Made by a program: the position numbers and the translations under genes
Assembly (NCBI GenBank): GCA_031213475.1
Contig: JARUPZ010000026.1
Span: forward strand, 4,854,823 to 4,918,822
Origin: Nereocystis luetkeana
Lineage: Eukaryota; Sar; Phaeophyceae; Laminariales; Laminariaceae
Direction of reading: 5' to 3'
Length of the DNA stretch: 64,000 nucleotides
Notes under the pieces: model-generated
The model's database searches: none
The model's input: the letters and a program-made list of their open reading frames with translations, nothing else
Told to the model about the DNA's origin: nothing
In this document: piece by piece, positions 1 to 10,936 of the stretch
Numbering within the stretch: position 1 is the stretch's first letter
Layout of the letters: each line of letters begins with the position of its first letter

Positions 1-73
1 GTCCAAACCCGTCCTTCCCAGCAAAACGGACAGGGCTTACAGCGAGGGATGAACTACCTTGAGGAGGATCTCA

Positions 74-300
74 AAGGACTTTGGCATCAAGCTCGAAGGG
101 TGGCTCGAGGAAGCACAGAAAGCCTGTAGGTGGTTCGGACGGGTCGAGGAAGGGGCGGAGGGCTTTATTTATGCGGAAATGGCATAAGGATGAGAAGAAG
201 GCATCGGCAGAACGGCACAGGATGGCTGCAACCGCGACTACAACCGTTGACGAATCAACGCACGTGCGCAGAATGGCAGGGAAGAGAGGGGGGGCGAAAG
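74..300 (+). pseudogene. possible 3' end of an unrecognised coding sequence, frameshifted
   Basis: An open frame from 74 to 187 reads like real protein (segments DFGIKLEGWLEEAQKACRWF and RVEEGAEGF) and ends at a stop. A second frame starting near 171 continues in similar basic style (KWHKDEKKASAERH) to about 240. Together they look like one protein tail split by a frameshift, possibly a transposon protein. I do not recognise the family. The upstream part lies outside the window, so it could also be the true last exon of a gene. Confidence 0.2.
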
Positions 301-870
301 GGGGACGACGGGGGAGGGGGGGAATGGGGGGGGGGGGGGGAGGCGGTCTGCCCAACAGACGGACGCCTGGATATTGCCATCATCGTCATGATGAGCTCGC
401 TCCCTTCTTTGGGGCCCAAGTAACTAGCATGGTGCCATCGGGCAACTTTACGTGTCTGTATGCACCAGTGCCTGCCGTTCGTATTTTCTTTTCCCTCCGC
501 CCCATTTTATCCCTTTTTTGTTCTTTCGTTTTTCCTTTTATTTTGTTTTATATTTATTTTTTTTCCCGTGTGCCCCTCTTTGTGTCTCCTCTGTTTGTAT
601 CTTCCGTTTTGCTTTTCTCTGTCTCCATTTCTTTTTTCTTTGCTCGCCTTCCCTTTTGTGTTTCGTCTATTATTAGTGGTTTTTGCTTCCCTGGTGTTCT
701 TGGTAACGGAGTACGCATGTTCGTCCTACTGTTATTATCTATATTCTACACCCCTCGCGTAGCGTGCGAGCCTGCAATCTGCGAAAGTTTGCGTGTTCTC
801 TAGTGCGTTTCCTTTCTTGCTTTCTATTATTGCTTACTTGCCTGAATTGATTTTTTCCTCTCTCTTCCCT
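301..870. other. low-complexity G-rich then pyrimidine-rich stretch
   Basis: A G-rich stretch with a run of about 15 G (326-340) is followed by a T/C-rich tract from about 480 to 870. The open frames here are products of composition; no gene is supported. Confidence 0.5.
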
Positions 871-872
871 TA

Positions 873-1127
873 GACGCGTTCTACAATAGAAGAGGTAGCA
901 CATTTCCACCAAAATGTTTTCTGAATGGCGGGGTTTCTTAACCCAAAATCGTCGGAATCACAATATTGTGTCGACAAATGACGTGTTTGTATACCTGGGA
1001 CATGGGATTGTTCATCTAGATGCAATTTGATTTTCGCTGATTGAAGTCAGTTTTCGGGTGAAGTATGGAGCTCCTTAAGTAAGGAGCCTCAGAAAATTCA
1101 CGGATAATCTCTTATGGTAGAACGCCT
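873..1127 (+). mobile_element. MITE family 2 (ACGCGTTCTACGATAGAGG termini), diverged copy
   Basis: It starts with the family terminus and ends with its inverted form (GTAGAACGCCTC). The body shows the family landmarks in order: GTAGCACATTTCC, CCCAAAATCGTCGGAAT, GTCAGTTTTCGGGTGA and GGAGCCTCAGAAAA. Non-autonomous, about 255 bp, no coding capacity. Confidence 0.8.
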
Positions 1128-2292
1128 CCTTTTTTATATTGGATGTTTTCGTCTTCATTTCGATTTCTCGACGTCAAATAGTTTTTTTTTTCCTGTCTAT
1201 ATCTTTGTTCAGGGTAGTATGCGGTCTTCTCGGTTTCTGTGACGACTTGTGCAGCGTACCGCATGCACCTGATACATACGAGCGCGGACCTCACTTTTTA
1301 TTTTTGTCTGAGGTGTAGATGTGCTTCGGTTACCCTGTGTATTACCTGGTATTTGCTTTTTATTTTTACGGAGATATATTCTTCCATTCCACTCCAGAGT
1401 TTTTGAAGCCTGTCTTGCGACTACGGACGGCATTTTATTGTGACGATGAGTGAATGGGAGAACAGCAACAAAACAACAATAAATACCAGTCCAGCCCCTT
1501 TTGAGTCCTACTGCTTGTTGAGGCTTGGACAACACAACTTTGTTTTCTGTGGCTCAACCAGCTCACAGAGAGTGGGCTTTGTATCGGGGGCTGTCGAAAG
1601 GTGAGAAGACGCGTTGGGTCTCCTTGAAAATACCGTAACCTACTGCATTTCGGTCGTTCCTTTATATTCTGGAAACACATACTTTGTGTCTTCAGCACGT
1701 CTTCAAGGTTCGTGTGTAGGCTGAGAGTTCAGCGAAGCTTCTACGAGTCTGGTGTGAGTATCCCATCGGCGTATAACTGTGGGTGTTGGCAGCTGCTGAA
1801 GCCGAGGCACTGAAAAATGTTTCCTAAATAAAAAAAACGTTCTCGACAAGTACTCCTTGAGGGTGCAAGTTGTGTTGATGCTGTCATGCTACGTTTTGAC
1901 TTTCAGGACTTCCTGTCCAGGGTGAAGGTTGGTTGGCCTTCCGCCTGGCCCACTCTACGGACCGTGGACTGTCCCATGGCGCGTAGAGTTGGTGACATAA
2001 TCATCTTAACTATTAATATTAATATTACTGTTCTCGAAAGAGGCGGGTTGCCCTGCCCAGGTGCTTGTAGCACGTCGTGCATAGCTACATAGCTAGCTGA
2101 ACGAAAACACCACGACCTCATCGATCTGCGTGATCACGATAACATCGACTGCTGGGGCGTGTTGAGCGAAATTGCTGGTAGACCGAGAGATATTTCCCGC
2201 CTGTACACCGAAGGACGAGGTTCAGTACACAGCCAACGACGAACAACCGAGAGCCCAGCTGGGGCGCAGGCAGGCTGCACACAAAAGACCCT
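1128..2292. other. intergenic, no gene seen
   Basis: AT-moderate sequence with several overlapping short open frames on both strands, none with recognisable domains or credible splice structure. Nothing supportable. Confidence 0.5.
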
Positions 2293-2551
2293 TTCTTTCT
2301 ACGATAGAGGTGGTGGCACATTTCCGCTATTTTGTTTCTGGAAGACGGGGTTCCTTGAGCCAAAATCGTCGGAATGCCAACCTTTATTTCGAAAAAAAAG
2401 TTTTCTAGACTTACTTGGGCCATGGGATTATTCGCCGCGATGCAATTTGATTTTTTTTGCTGAAGTCAGTTTTCGGGTGAGGTATGGAGCTCCTTAAGTG
2501 AGGAGCCTCAGAAAAATTAGGGTGAACCTCTATCATATCGAAGAACGCCTC
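2293..2551 (+). mobile_element. MITE family 2 copy
   Basis: Same landmarks as the copy at 873-1127: TTCTACGATAGAGG near 2296, AAAATCGTCGGAATGCCAA, GTCAGTTTTCGGGTGAGG, and an inverted terminus near 2545 (AGAACGCCTC). About 259 bp. Confidence 0.8.
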
Positions 2552-2654
2552 AAAAATGTTCACACGCCGAAAACGAATAAAAGCTGAAAGCAAGTGCACA
2601 CGACCTTGGTCAGTGGCAAAGATCGGAAGCGCAGCAGAAAAAAAGAGGTTGGTC

Positions 2655-3560
2655 CGCAGGCAACAACATATTCGCCTGATTGAGAGCGAAGTATCTGATT
2701 GAGAGCGAGAGCCAAATAAATTGAAATTTCGGGTCCAGACGCCTCTTGCCATTTATTTCTTGGTAAGTAGGGGACGGGCTATTCCAAGAAGCGGCGCAAA
2801 TTGAAGGTCTCGTCAGCAGCGTCGCGAGCATATGCGTGTCATCGTCATCGGATGCTGCAGCTAGGAGCTAGACAAGTTAGTTGCTAGATTTCCCCAGATT
2901 GGCTATTCCTGCCTCAAACTGTTTCGCCTCGGGTGGTGGGCTATACTGTAGCTTCTGCTCCCGGCTGTAGCACCACAACGAGAGACTCCCACACGATGAC
3001 CAGGGTAGCGGCTTGAAGCTACGGGCTAGCCCTTCAATTCAAGCTACACAGCAAGCTCCACCTCTCAGCGGTAGTCCGGCTACAGCGTATCGCGCAATCT
3101 CGCTCTCAATCAGATACTACGCTCTCAATCAGTAACAGACAAATCAGAAAAATGGGAACGAAGCCTAAAATGAGAACCAAGCCGTATCTCCAGAACCATG
3201 TGGTGTATCAGAGAACCAAAATGATCCTGCGAAACCCCTTGGCCAGCCCTGTGAGAGGAGCTCGTCAGAACGGTCATGCTCCATCTCGTGCCTTCGGGTG
3301 GGCGCAAAAAGCGATATACGCTGGCTCTATTGTGATTTCTCTAGATGCTGGCTACCGCGGCGATGCCGAGGACTTCCAGCCTGAGCGACAGCTCATTCGA
3401 AGGCTGCTGTACAGCCCCACCACAGGACTGTCAACGTTTTTTCTTGGAGTTGTACACAATTGGTTAGCTTTCTTAAAAAAAACGTCCGTTCTCATTTTTT
3501 GTTTCGTTCCCATTTTTCCGTTTTGTCTGTTTGATTCAGGCGAATATGTTGTTAGGCGTG
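2655..3560. mobile_element. inverted-repeat element interrupted by a second element
   Basis: The left arm at about 2660-2705 reads AACATATTCGCCTGATTGAG followed by AGCGAAGTATCTGATTGAGA. Its reverse complement is split at the right: TCTCGCTCTCAATCAGATAC lies at 3105-3130 and the terminal part (AGGCGAATATGTTGTT) at about 3537-3553. The 396-bp element at 3135-3530 sits exactly in the gap, so it was inserted into the right arm. No transposase is seen. Confidence 0.65.
3135..3530 (+). mobile_element. 396-bp TIR element, family 3, copy 1
   Basis: Terminal inverted repeats of about 45 bp with mismatches: the left end begins ACAGACAAATCAGAAAAATG and the right end is the complement of ACAGACAAAACGGAAAAATG. 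The body is almost identical to 5673-5857 and 7103-7490, implying recent spread. A 171-aa open frame crosses it, but the frame runs out of the element and is also open antisense, so I treat it as non-coding. Flanks TCAATCAG and TGATTCAG may be an imperfect 8-bp target duplication. Confidence 0.75.
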
Positions 3561-4016
3561 GTCGCCAAACGCTTACTACCTGGTACACACCTGGTATCTA
3601 TGAAATATGTCATGGCCTTAGTGGTCAAACTAAAAACTACGTACCAGTAGTATTAAAGAGTTGTTAATAGTGCACACACCGCGAGAAAGCTTCCAAGTAA
3701 GTGCAAAAGTCCTCGAAATTTTGAGGGCTGACAACGATTTTTTGTTGTGGGCTCCCATATACAGCATGGGCACTGACTGGGTACTACATCCTTTGCGGAA
3801 TATGTGTTGTGCTTTCTACTGGAACAGCAGTAGTAGTAGTACGCGTGCCTGTGGCGGCCGATTGACTGGCCAATCGAAGCACCTAAACGTTTAAAAAATG
3901 TGAGGGATACGTTTGGGATAGTATATACGCACTATGGGTCATTCTTATCGGAGAGCTTTTGGGTGCCAGCTTTTTATTCTTTTGCACGCTGTGTATATGT
4001 CATGTGTACCCTGGTA
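3561..4016. other. intergenic, no gene seen
   Basis: Contains one TACCWGGTA palindrome at 3577-3585 and no credible coding region. Confidence 0.5.
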
Positions 4017-4190
4017 AGACCTATGCCAATCAATGGGAAAGCGAAGTATCAATAAAAAGTTTGAATTTCAAAGATACCCTCCAAAAAAAAATAGAACACG
4101 CTTCCTATGGGCAGGTTCAGAAAAAAAAAAAGTTCCTAACTTTTGGAAAAGCCCGAAGAAGCAAATCTGGGGCCGATGTTGGGCCAACAG

Positions 4191-4434
4191 ACGCGTTCTA
4201 CGATAGAGGTAGCACATTTCCGCTAAATTGTTTCTGAATGACGGGGTTTCTTAGCCCACAATAGTCGGAATGCCAATCTTGTTTCGAAAAATGACGCAAC
4301 TGTATACTTGGGACATGGAATTATTCATCGAGATACACTTTGTTTTTTCTGAAACCGGTTTTCGGGTGAGGTGATGGAGTCCCTCAAGTGAGGAGCCTGA
4401 GAAAAATTAGGGTGAACCTCTATCGTAGAACGCC
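4191..4434 (+). mobile_element. MITE family 2 copy nested in element X
   Basis: One of the cleanest copies: ACGCGTTCTACGATAGAGG at the left and CTATCGTAGAACGCCC at the right, with all internal landmarks. Comparison with the element X copy at 53.3 kb, which lacks it, shows it inserted after X did. Confidence 0.85.
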
Positions 4435-4456
4435 CCAACACCGGCTTGAGAAAAAC

Positions 4457-5043
4457 TCAGGCCGATCTTTGGTTCGAAGCGGCGAGATTCCGATTCCTCG
4501 ACAGACATCGATCAACAAAACCAACCATTGCGTCATGAATTATGAACGGAGTGCGCTCGTTAGGGGCTCCGACCCACCCTTGGGTCACCGTCTTCACACC
4601 ATGGCCGGTATCATGTGGCAGGAGCTGACCAGGCGTATGATACAAACACATTTGGCCGCTGGTTTGCACAAAACAGAAGACAAAACTTCTCCATCCGTCT
4701 CGAATGGCTAAAAATAGTTTTTTTTCATGTTTGGGAGGATACCGTAGGACGCCGCCGGCAAGCTCTCGGCCCCTAGACCATGGATCCACCTGATACCTTC
4801 GAGGCCGTCATCAATATTCGTTGGCCTTGCCAGATACCGAGCGTGTTGGCCGTGGGCTAAGTCTATGTCGAGATCGGGCGTCGATCGTCGCACGAGCTGG
4901 TTTCTACCACCGTGTTGACAATTATTCGAAACCAGAAAAAAAAAATTGCGCAGCCTGCAGCCGTTGGGAAGAAAAAAAAGAAGAAAAAAAAAAAAAACCA
5001 CAGCGGCGGTACGAGGAAAATTTCGGCTGCCCTTTGAAACCAA
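4457..5043 (-). pseudogene. decayed element-X protein, copy A
   Basis: Two overlapping minus-strand frames (4457-4789 and 4708-5043) correspond to one uninterrupted 213-aa frame in copy B at 52690-53331. Shared segments include TSGQMCLYHTPGQL, GWVGAPNERTPF, GFVDRCLSR and the C-terminus NLAASNQRSA. Conservation of the frame over much of its length suggests it was once coding. I do not recognise a domain. A frameshift separates the two parts here. Confidence 0.4.
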
Positions 5044-5097
5044 TACATACTTTTTGAACTTTTTTTGAACTTCGCGTTTCTATTGGCATAGATAGGC

Positions 5098-5672
5098 CTA
5101 AGCGACTTCCTTGATAGTTTCTTCTAGATTTATACAGTAGATATGTGTGAAAGTTTTCATTTTCTTCAGGTTTTTTGGCGTTCTTATCGATCGGAGAGCT
5201 TTTTCTTCCATACTTTCCATTTTTTCGCGCATTTTTTTAGTTTTCCAGATGTTCCTGATGTTTTTTCCCAGATAGATATATATGTGAGATTTTACTTTCC
5301 TGCTTTTTTGCGGATAAAGAAGTTCGTAAATTGTGACAGAACGCCTCCGTATCTTAGTACATGATAATATACACAATTGTTTCGAGACTTGACAAATTCT
5401 GGAAAAAAGCTCTCCGATACTACTAAGAATGTGGGCCCAATTACTGGTTTTTCAGTATATAAATTTCTACAATCAACAACCTACCGCGAATTCAACTATG
5501 AGAACACCCTGCTGTGTGTTCGTTGTGGAGATGATGCTGTCACTTGATTTTTTTTCATTACCAAAAGACAGCAGCAGTTCACCCGCCGTTTCGTTCCAAC
5601 GACGCCAAGAGTTAAAATTCACTTTCTTTCCGAACATTCCCGAGTGTTTGGATTTGTAGATGTATGGAACTA
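5098..5672. other. intergenic, AT-rich
   Basis: Contains a short inverted pair, GGAGAGCTTTTT at about 5193 and AAAAAGCTCTCC at about 5404, and related sequence at about 3952. No gene seen. Confidence 0.4.
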
Positions 5673-5857
5673 ACAGACAAATCAGAAAAATGGGAACGAA
5701 GCCTAAAATGAGAACCAAGCCGTATCTCCAGAACCATGTGGTGTATCAGAGAACCAAAATGATCCTGCGAAACCCCTTGGCCAGCCCTGTGAGAGGAGCT
5801 CGTCAGAACGGTCATGCTCCATCTCGTGCCTTCGGGTGGGCGCAAAAAGCGATATCT
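5673..5857 (+). mobile_element. family 3 element, truncated copy 2
   Basis: Nearly identical to the first ~185 bp of 3135-3530 and then ends abruptly after GCGATAT. The right half and right terminal repeat are absent. Confidence 0.8.
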
Positions 5858-5877
5858 GATCCCGGGATGGGGCCCTA

Positions 5878-6099
5878 GAGGCGTTCAACGATAGAGGTTC
5901 ACCCAAAACTTTCTGAGGCTCCTTACTTGAGGAGCTCCACACCAAACCCGAAAACTGACTTCGACAAAAAATAAAATTGCATCCCGATAAAGAGTTATAT
6001 GTGGCGTCATTTTTCGAAACAAGATTGGCATTCCGACGATTTTGAGTTAAGGAGTCCTTTCAGCGGAAATGTGCCACCTCTATCGTAGTAGAACGCATC
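5878..6099 (-). mobile_element. MITE family 2 copy, reverse orientation
   Basis: GAGGCGTTCAACGATAGAGG starts the element at the left; the GTGCCACCTCTATCGTAGTAG terminus region (read without its first base) closes it near 6099. Landmarks occur in reverse order, including CCCGAAAACTGACTTC and GACGATTTTGAGTTAAGG. Confidence 0.8.
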
Positions 6100-6631
6100 C
6101 CTACAGTCTCCGGGTGCCGCTGGCTCTATGAGCCTCAACCAATCATTGATCAGCCGATGGGGATGGGGCTTTTCCACACCGTATGGGGCATTGCCGACCC
6201 GGGGGGTCGCCGTTTTCGTCCCTAGTTGGTCGGAGTTAGTTGTTCATGTATGGAGGAGCCTTCGATCCGGGGATGAGACCCTATATCCTCCCCGGGTGTG
6301 GTGGAACGTTGGTGGCTCTATTCAGCACGAATCTCCCTGAAAGAGCCCGCGGCCTCCGCCATTGGTTTGGCCTACCAATCAGCTGCCAGAATAGTAGCTT
6401 TGAAAAGTCAGAACCTAGGTTGGCTACTCCTGTAGATGTGGTTGTCAGATTTTTCCCTCGTGCTTGTGCCACGGGAAGGCTCGTGCAGCACAGGATCCGG
6501 TATTCTGTTGGTGGTGGCACCCAGCCTCCCTGCCCACGAGGGGCAAGACATTAATAGCAGCATTTATTCAATGTCGAAGATGCGAGGTCCTGAAAAAAGA
6601 CTGTTGTTCGGGGCGCTCTCGTCCATGTTTT
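6100..6631. other. intergenic, no gene seen
   Basis: GC-rich sequence with short open frames in several frames. No domain or splice structure supports a gene. Confidence 0.4.
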
Positions 6632-6722
6632 ATAAACTTATATTATTTCTCTTCCCATCCGACAATGTGCAGCATGATCTTCAACATTGATCATTCATAA
6701 CTTTCCCGAAAGAAGAAAACCT
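6632..6722 (-). repeat. dispersed repeat matching 54526-54617
   Basis: The reverse complement of this stretch matches 54526-54617 over about 90 bp with few differences; shared core TGTTGAAGATCATGCTGCA. Probably a fragment of a mobile element. No terminal structure recognised. Confidence 0.65.
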
Positions 6723-6960
6723 CGGGAACAAAAGGAAACCCACGCACCAAGTCTATTACCTGCCTTCTGTTCCAACTTTCGGTGTGTCTTCTCCATTTGT
6801 TGTCCTTGCTCCTTCCTTCTCATTACATTATATTATTTAGTCTTAAGCTGCATCCAAGCTCAATCCCCACGCCACCGGTGTGGGTCTATCGCCCCCCCCC
6901 CCCCCCCCCCTGTTCCTTCTTCTTTCTTGGCGGTCCCTAATATTGTGAACTACGTCAGCT
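6723..6960. repeat. repeat related to 46480-46640, with poly(C) tract
   Basis: Segments TTGCTCCTTCCTTCT and GTGTGGGTCTATC have counterparts in the same order near 46520 and 46605. Contains a 19-nt C run at 6892-6910. Confidence 0.4.
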
Positions 6961-7102
6961 GTGAGGTCGACAGGCTAGATATTTAGTTGATACTCAACTT
7001 TGCATGCTGCGTAAATACGCTTGTTCCACGTTTCATTTACGATATAGTATGGGAGTTGTGCACAATTTTGCGATGTATGTGCTTGGTATATTTAATAAAT
7101 AT

Positions 7103-7490
7103 AGACAAATCTGAAAAATGGGAACGAATCCTAAAATGAGAACCAAGCCGTATCTCCAGAACCATGTGGTGTATCAGAGAACCAAAATGATCCTGCGAAA
7201 CCCCTTGGCCAGCCCTGTGAGAGGAGCTCGTCAGAACGGTCATGCTCCATCTCGTGCCTTCGGGTGGGCGCAAAAAGCGATATACGCTGGCTCTATTGTG
7301 ATTTCTCTAGATGCTGGCTACCGCGGCGATGCCGAGGACTTCCAGCCTGAGCGACAGCTCATTCGAAGGCTGCTGTACAGCCCCACAGGACTGTCAACTT
7401 TTTTTCTTGGAGTTGTACACAATTGGTTTGCTTTCTAAAAAAAACCGTCCGTTCCCATTTTTTGTTTCGTTCTCATTTTTCCGTTTTGTC
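7103..7490 (+). mobile_element. family 3 element, full-length copy 3
   Basis: Left end AGACAAATCTGAAAAATGGG and right end the complement of GACAAAACGGAAAAATGAG. Nearly identical to copy 1 throughout. Flanked by TATA on both sides. Confidence 0.8.
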
Positions 7491-7640
7491 GATATAGGAA
7501 TAAAAATACTTACGAGTAAAAGTACTGGATTTCACAAGCTGCATGATGATAAGATGATAAGACGTTCGCGCGAAATTTTCAAGTTGTATGTAGTCCTCCT
7601 TGTTCGGGGATGTGGGTGAGTGACTCCCTAGATGCTACTC

Positions 7641-7747
7641 ATTGCGGGGGGGCATAGTTAGTAGGACCGAATATTGTTAGTAAAAATGGTTAAATATATA
7701 GTTTTTTGTGTATACCATGGGTCCTGTTAACTATGTTCCCCCGTAAT
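7641..7747 (+). mobile_element. MITE family 1 (TTACGGGGGGCCATAG palindrome), copy a
   Basis: A palindromic element of about 107 bp: ATTGCGGGGGGGCATAGTTA at the left, and AACTATGTTCCCCCGTAAT at the right. The only one of seven family copies that lies outside the large gene. Confidence 0.8.
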
Positions 7748-7749
7748 CA

Positions 7750-9590
7750 GCAGGAAAAAATGAAATGAGTAAAATTAATTGTTTTGTAAAGATCTTGTGT
7801 GAATTGGAAAAGATACCTGGAACGATCGTATTCACCACGACGAGTCTTCTGGAAGTGGTGTACCTGGTACTGCTTTTGACTAATAATACTGTACCGTGCA
7901 TACGTGGCAGGTACCAGGTACGTACTGCTGTAGTAACCATTACGTATCGATACTATTTAATATTGTGACAAGAGATTATTCAAGTGGCGACCTCATGTCT
8001 AGAGCCATATCTGCGCTGGTGCAGCAAGTAGCATCTGCTTGTTGCAGAAGAACGAGATGGTACCTGGCATATCACAACCAAAACAGCATCAACACCTCAC
8101 ACATACCAGGTACTACTGTTTGTTACAGTAATTATTGCTGTAGTTAGATGTACAGCAGTACTTCAATAAATACTACTCTACAGCAGTATTCCTGCTGTAT
8201 TACTAGAAGTACACATCCAGGAGCGCCAACCAGTACGACTGCTGTCGTACAGGAGTACAACAGAAGTGCGCAACAGGTAGGTACATCAGAGTAATCGGGG
8301 TAATCGGTGTTGTTGTCAGCCCACGAGCTATTATTATCGCTTGGTTGATCGATCTCGCCGCTCTTTTTCGCTGTGTGGTGTCGTGCTGCGGGAGTTCACA
8401 CAAACCCGTTGTGCCTTGACGTTCAGGGTGTACACACGTGCTCCTACGGTGATGTTTCACCAAAATCATACGACTGTTGGTTGTTCGGTAGGTCCTTCGT
8501 ATTTTCACTGGGAACCACGGACAGAAACCTGCTGAAGCCCCATAGCGAGGCTACTACAGCGTCAAGCGAAGGCCGATACGACCCCAGGGGAATCATCCAG
8601 CGCTACAGTCCATCAAGTGAGCAGAGAGAGAGGTTGTCAGCAAATATCGTTCGTTCTTCTTGGGTATAAGGTGTGGAAGCTTCAGCTTTGTTTGGCACAT
8701 ACCTGGTATCAAAATTCAAAATGCAGGTACTACAGCACAACTCGTCAGCTATGAGTTCTCAGATCTCCGACGACTTTACCAACTTTTTGCAAGCAAGCCC
8801 GCGTGATCAGTCGCGCGATTTCCATACGTCCTTCCTCGCGAAGGGCAGGAGGCCGATGACTCCCCTGGATGTTACCTGCATCAACAGGGCGATTTCACCA
8901 AAAGAGAGGTTTTGACCCACGCAGTGGTATTTATTTGTTCTGCGGATGGATACCAGAAGCACGATAGAACACGCATGCATGGTGAGGGGTCATACATGCA
9001 CGCGTTTCGTGGGAGATTCGCTCTTTGTCGAATCGTAGAGGCTGCGAGTATACATATATATCCTGGTACTGCTGCTGGTGCTTGTTCTTGTACAGTAATA
9101 TGCCGAGGCAGGCGGAAAAAAAACGGTAAATATATACGTGTTGCAGACACCCAGTCCGGGCCTGGTGCTGGGCTCGTTTGTGCTGCTGCTCGAGTCTTGC
9201 CGTGTCTGATTGATGCTGCTGTGGGTCGCGAGTGCTTCATTGTGATGACGTCTGCTGCATTAGATGATCGATGAAAAAAACGTGCCGTTCACCTGTATCT
9301 ACGATATATTTTCTCTGGAGGCTGTGCGTATGAGTTGCGGTCTCATCATGGGTGATTGTGCACACCCAGGATTCAAATAAAACTCTACCAGGACGAGCCG
9401 TCGTACGTCGTACTACAGTACTCAAGTTTTGTGGCGTGCGTAGCCATACGGTTAGCTCGGCCTGAAGTCGTCGAGCGAAGGAAGTGTGAATGAACCCTTT
9501 CGCGCAAAAGGGGCGTGCCGTGCGTTGCATGGAGGGGGGGGGAAACCCTGTTTCGAAGTCCTGAATATGTACAACGGCACATGAGGAGCA
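7750..9590. repeat. gene-poor region with clustered TACCWGGTA palindromes
   Basis: Perfect TACCAGGTA/TACCTGGTA copies start at 7861, 7912, 8104 and 8700, with one more at 9663 and many near-matches and CAGCAGTACT-like words between. Open frames up to about 120 aa overlap on both strands and show no family resemblance, so no gene is called. Confidence 0.5.
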
Positions 9591-9890
9591 AGGATTCACA
9601 TCATGCAAAGAACCAAGGACGCGTGAGACTCAAATAATCGAAATAATACTATAATACAACTTTACCAGGTACTACTGCTGTTGTTGTACTCGCATCATGT
9701 CCTCGGGTGTCGATTCGCTGCACATCACGGCTCACCTAGACATGGCACACATGGCCACCTCTATTATTGTCTGCTGGTGTGGCCCAAGCCTCAGGGCGGG
9801 CTGGTCCCCTGCATGTATACAGCAGTCGTCGCACGAGTGATCATCGATGTTGCTCGGTATATATGTTTCAGTTCGCACTATTAATATTAA
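9590..9890 (+). repeat. diverged repeat related to 62090-62310
   Basis: Shared words in the same order include GACTCAAATAA, GTCTGCTG, GGGCTGGT, CGAGTG.TCATCGA and ATGTTTC. Overall identity looks low, so the copies are old. Function unknown. Confidence 0.4.
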
Positions 9891-10614
9891 TAGGACAAAA
9901 GCTTGGTGGGTCTCTCTCTTCCTGTGATATTATTTCTTGCTTGTTTTCAAGGACGTGTGTGTGCGCGCCGGCGTTCCCGGGTCGCTTTGGTTTTGCTATC
10001 CACCTGATTTAGCAATCTCTATTGATATATCTATTGCAGTATATGATTTAGAGTTGGTCCCACTGTTCAGCTGTGCTTCTTAACCCAATTTTCTTAATGT
10101 TCGTGCCGATATGAGCCTTTTTTCTGAAGATAGTGTTTCTGAACTGCGGATGCCCACTGTGCACAGCCTTTAATGGCATGTGGATCACCGGGCTACTGAT
10201 TAATAGTGGATTGCTAATTACGCATTGATTGGCTGCTGGATCCCCCAGCCAGTCAGAGGACCACAAAAAATAAAATGACTGCTGAACCACCGACAACAAA
10301 AGGTGGACTGGGAGGTGGACTGCGGAGCAAATCACTTTTTTGCAGCTCGTCAGAGTGTCGATTTTAGTTCAGTTTGCGTTTCCAAGCGCCCGTTTTCCCC
10401 AAAGTGGGGGTTTTACGTTGTTAAGGTGGACTCCGTACGTATGTTCCATCCTTCAATTCCATGTACCGACAATAAATAGCATCCTGTCCTGTTCCAAATC
10501 TAACTGACCCTCCGGAAATCTATGGCAAGCAAGCCATTGGGCAATGGTTGTGATCGTATCTGGGATATAAGGCGCCACTCTTACGAATACGAGTTAGGAC
10601 AGGGTACGGTCGGA
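9891..10614. other. intergenic, no gene seen
   Basis: No domain-bearing frame, RNA gene or terminal repeat was recognised. Confidence 0.4.
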
Positions 10615-10830
10615 TGATAAATGGCAGCCCTTGTAAGGGAAACGTTGTCTGTCGATAAGCCGCGGGCCTTCGAAGGCCGATATTTTTTGTTCATAAGTCG
10701 CACTCCTTCGATCGTAGATACTGTGAGTTGTTTAGCCTCCGCCCTTCAAACAGATATGTCTTGTTAAGAGGTCACAGCCCTTCGAAGGTAGAAAATGCCG
10801 GTTGAGAAGCCGTTGCCCACGTCCGCATCA
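10615..10830. repeat. tandem array of ~36-40 bp units carrying CCTTCGAAGG
   Basis: About five or six diverged units each read roughly AAG.CGC.GCCCTTCGAAGG followed by a T-rich end finishing in GTT. Unit starts lie near 10620, 10657, 10692, 10733, 10769 and 10806. The palindrome CCTTCGAAGG is intact or nearly so in several. It lies about 0.7 kb upstream of the large gene. Confidence 0.5.
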
Positions 10831-10936
10831 ACGGCGGTACGCACTCAGGTAACAGTTGGCGTGCGGAGATCAAAATGCGTCGTACTCCCAAGCACGGGAA
10901 CGTGTGTTTGCAACACAGGGCGGCACAGCAGTAGCA

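Larger units (their letters stand above)
4017..5097 (-). mobile_element. Harbinger-like DNA element X, copy A
   Basis: Read on the minus strand it is collinear with 52687-54458. The two ends are related inverted repeats: GACCTATGCC with AAAGCGAAGT on the left, and GGCCTATCTATGCCAATAGA with ACGCGAAGTTC as the complement on the right. Both flanks read TAA, which fits the 3-bp target duplication of PIF/Harbinger elements. A MITE family 2 copy (4191-4434) is inserted in it. No intact transposase is visible. Superfamily assignment is inference from end sequence and flanks. Confidence 0.55.

Noticed and set aside
81-803. 240-aa open frame on the + strand
   Set aside because: After the first ~60 residues it runs through G-rich and pyrimidine-rich low-complexity DNA; composition explains it.
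3152-3667. 171-aa open frame, repeated at 7118-7438
   Set aside because: It lies in a TIR element, leaves the element at its end, and the antisense is also open. Repetition reflects recent element copies.
8881-9274. Overlapping ~120-aa frames on both strands
   Set aside because: Mutual shadows in repeat-rich DNA with no domain or splice context.
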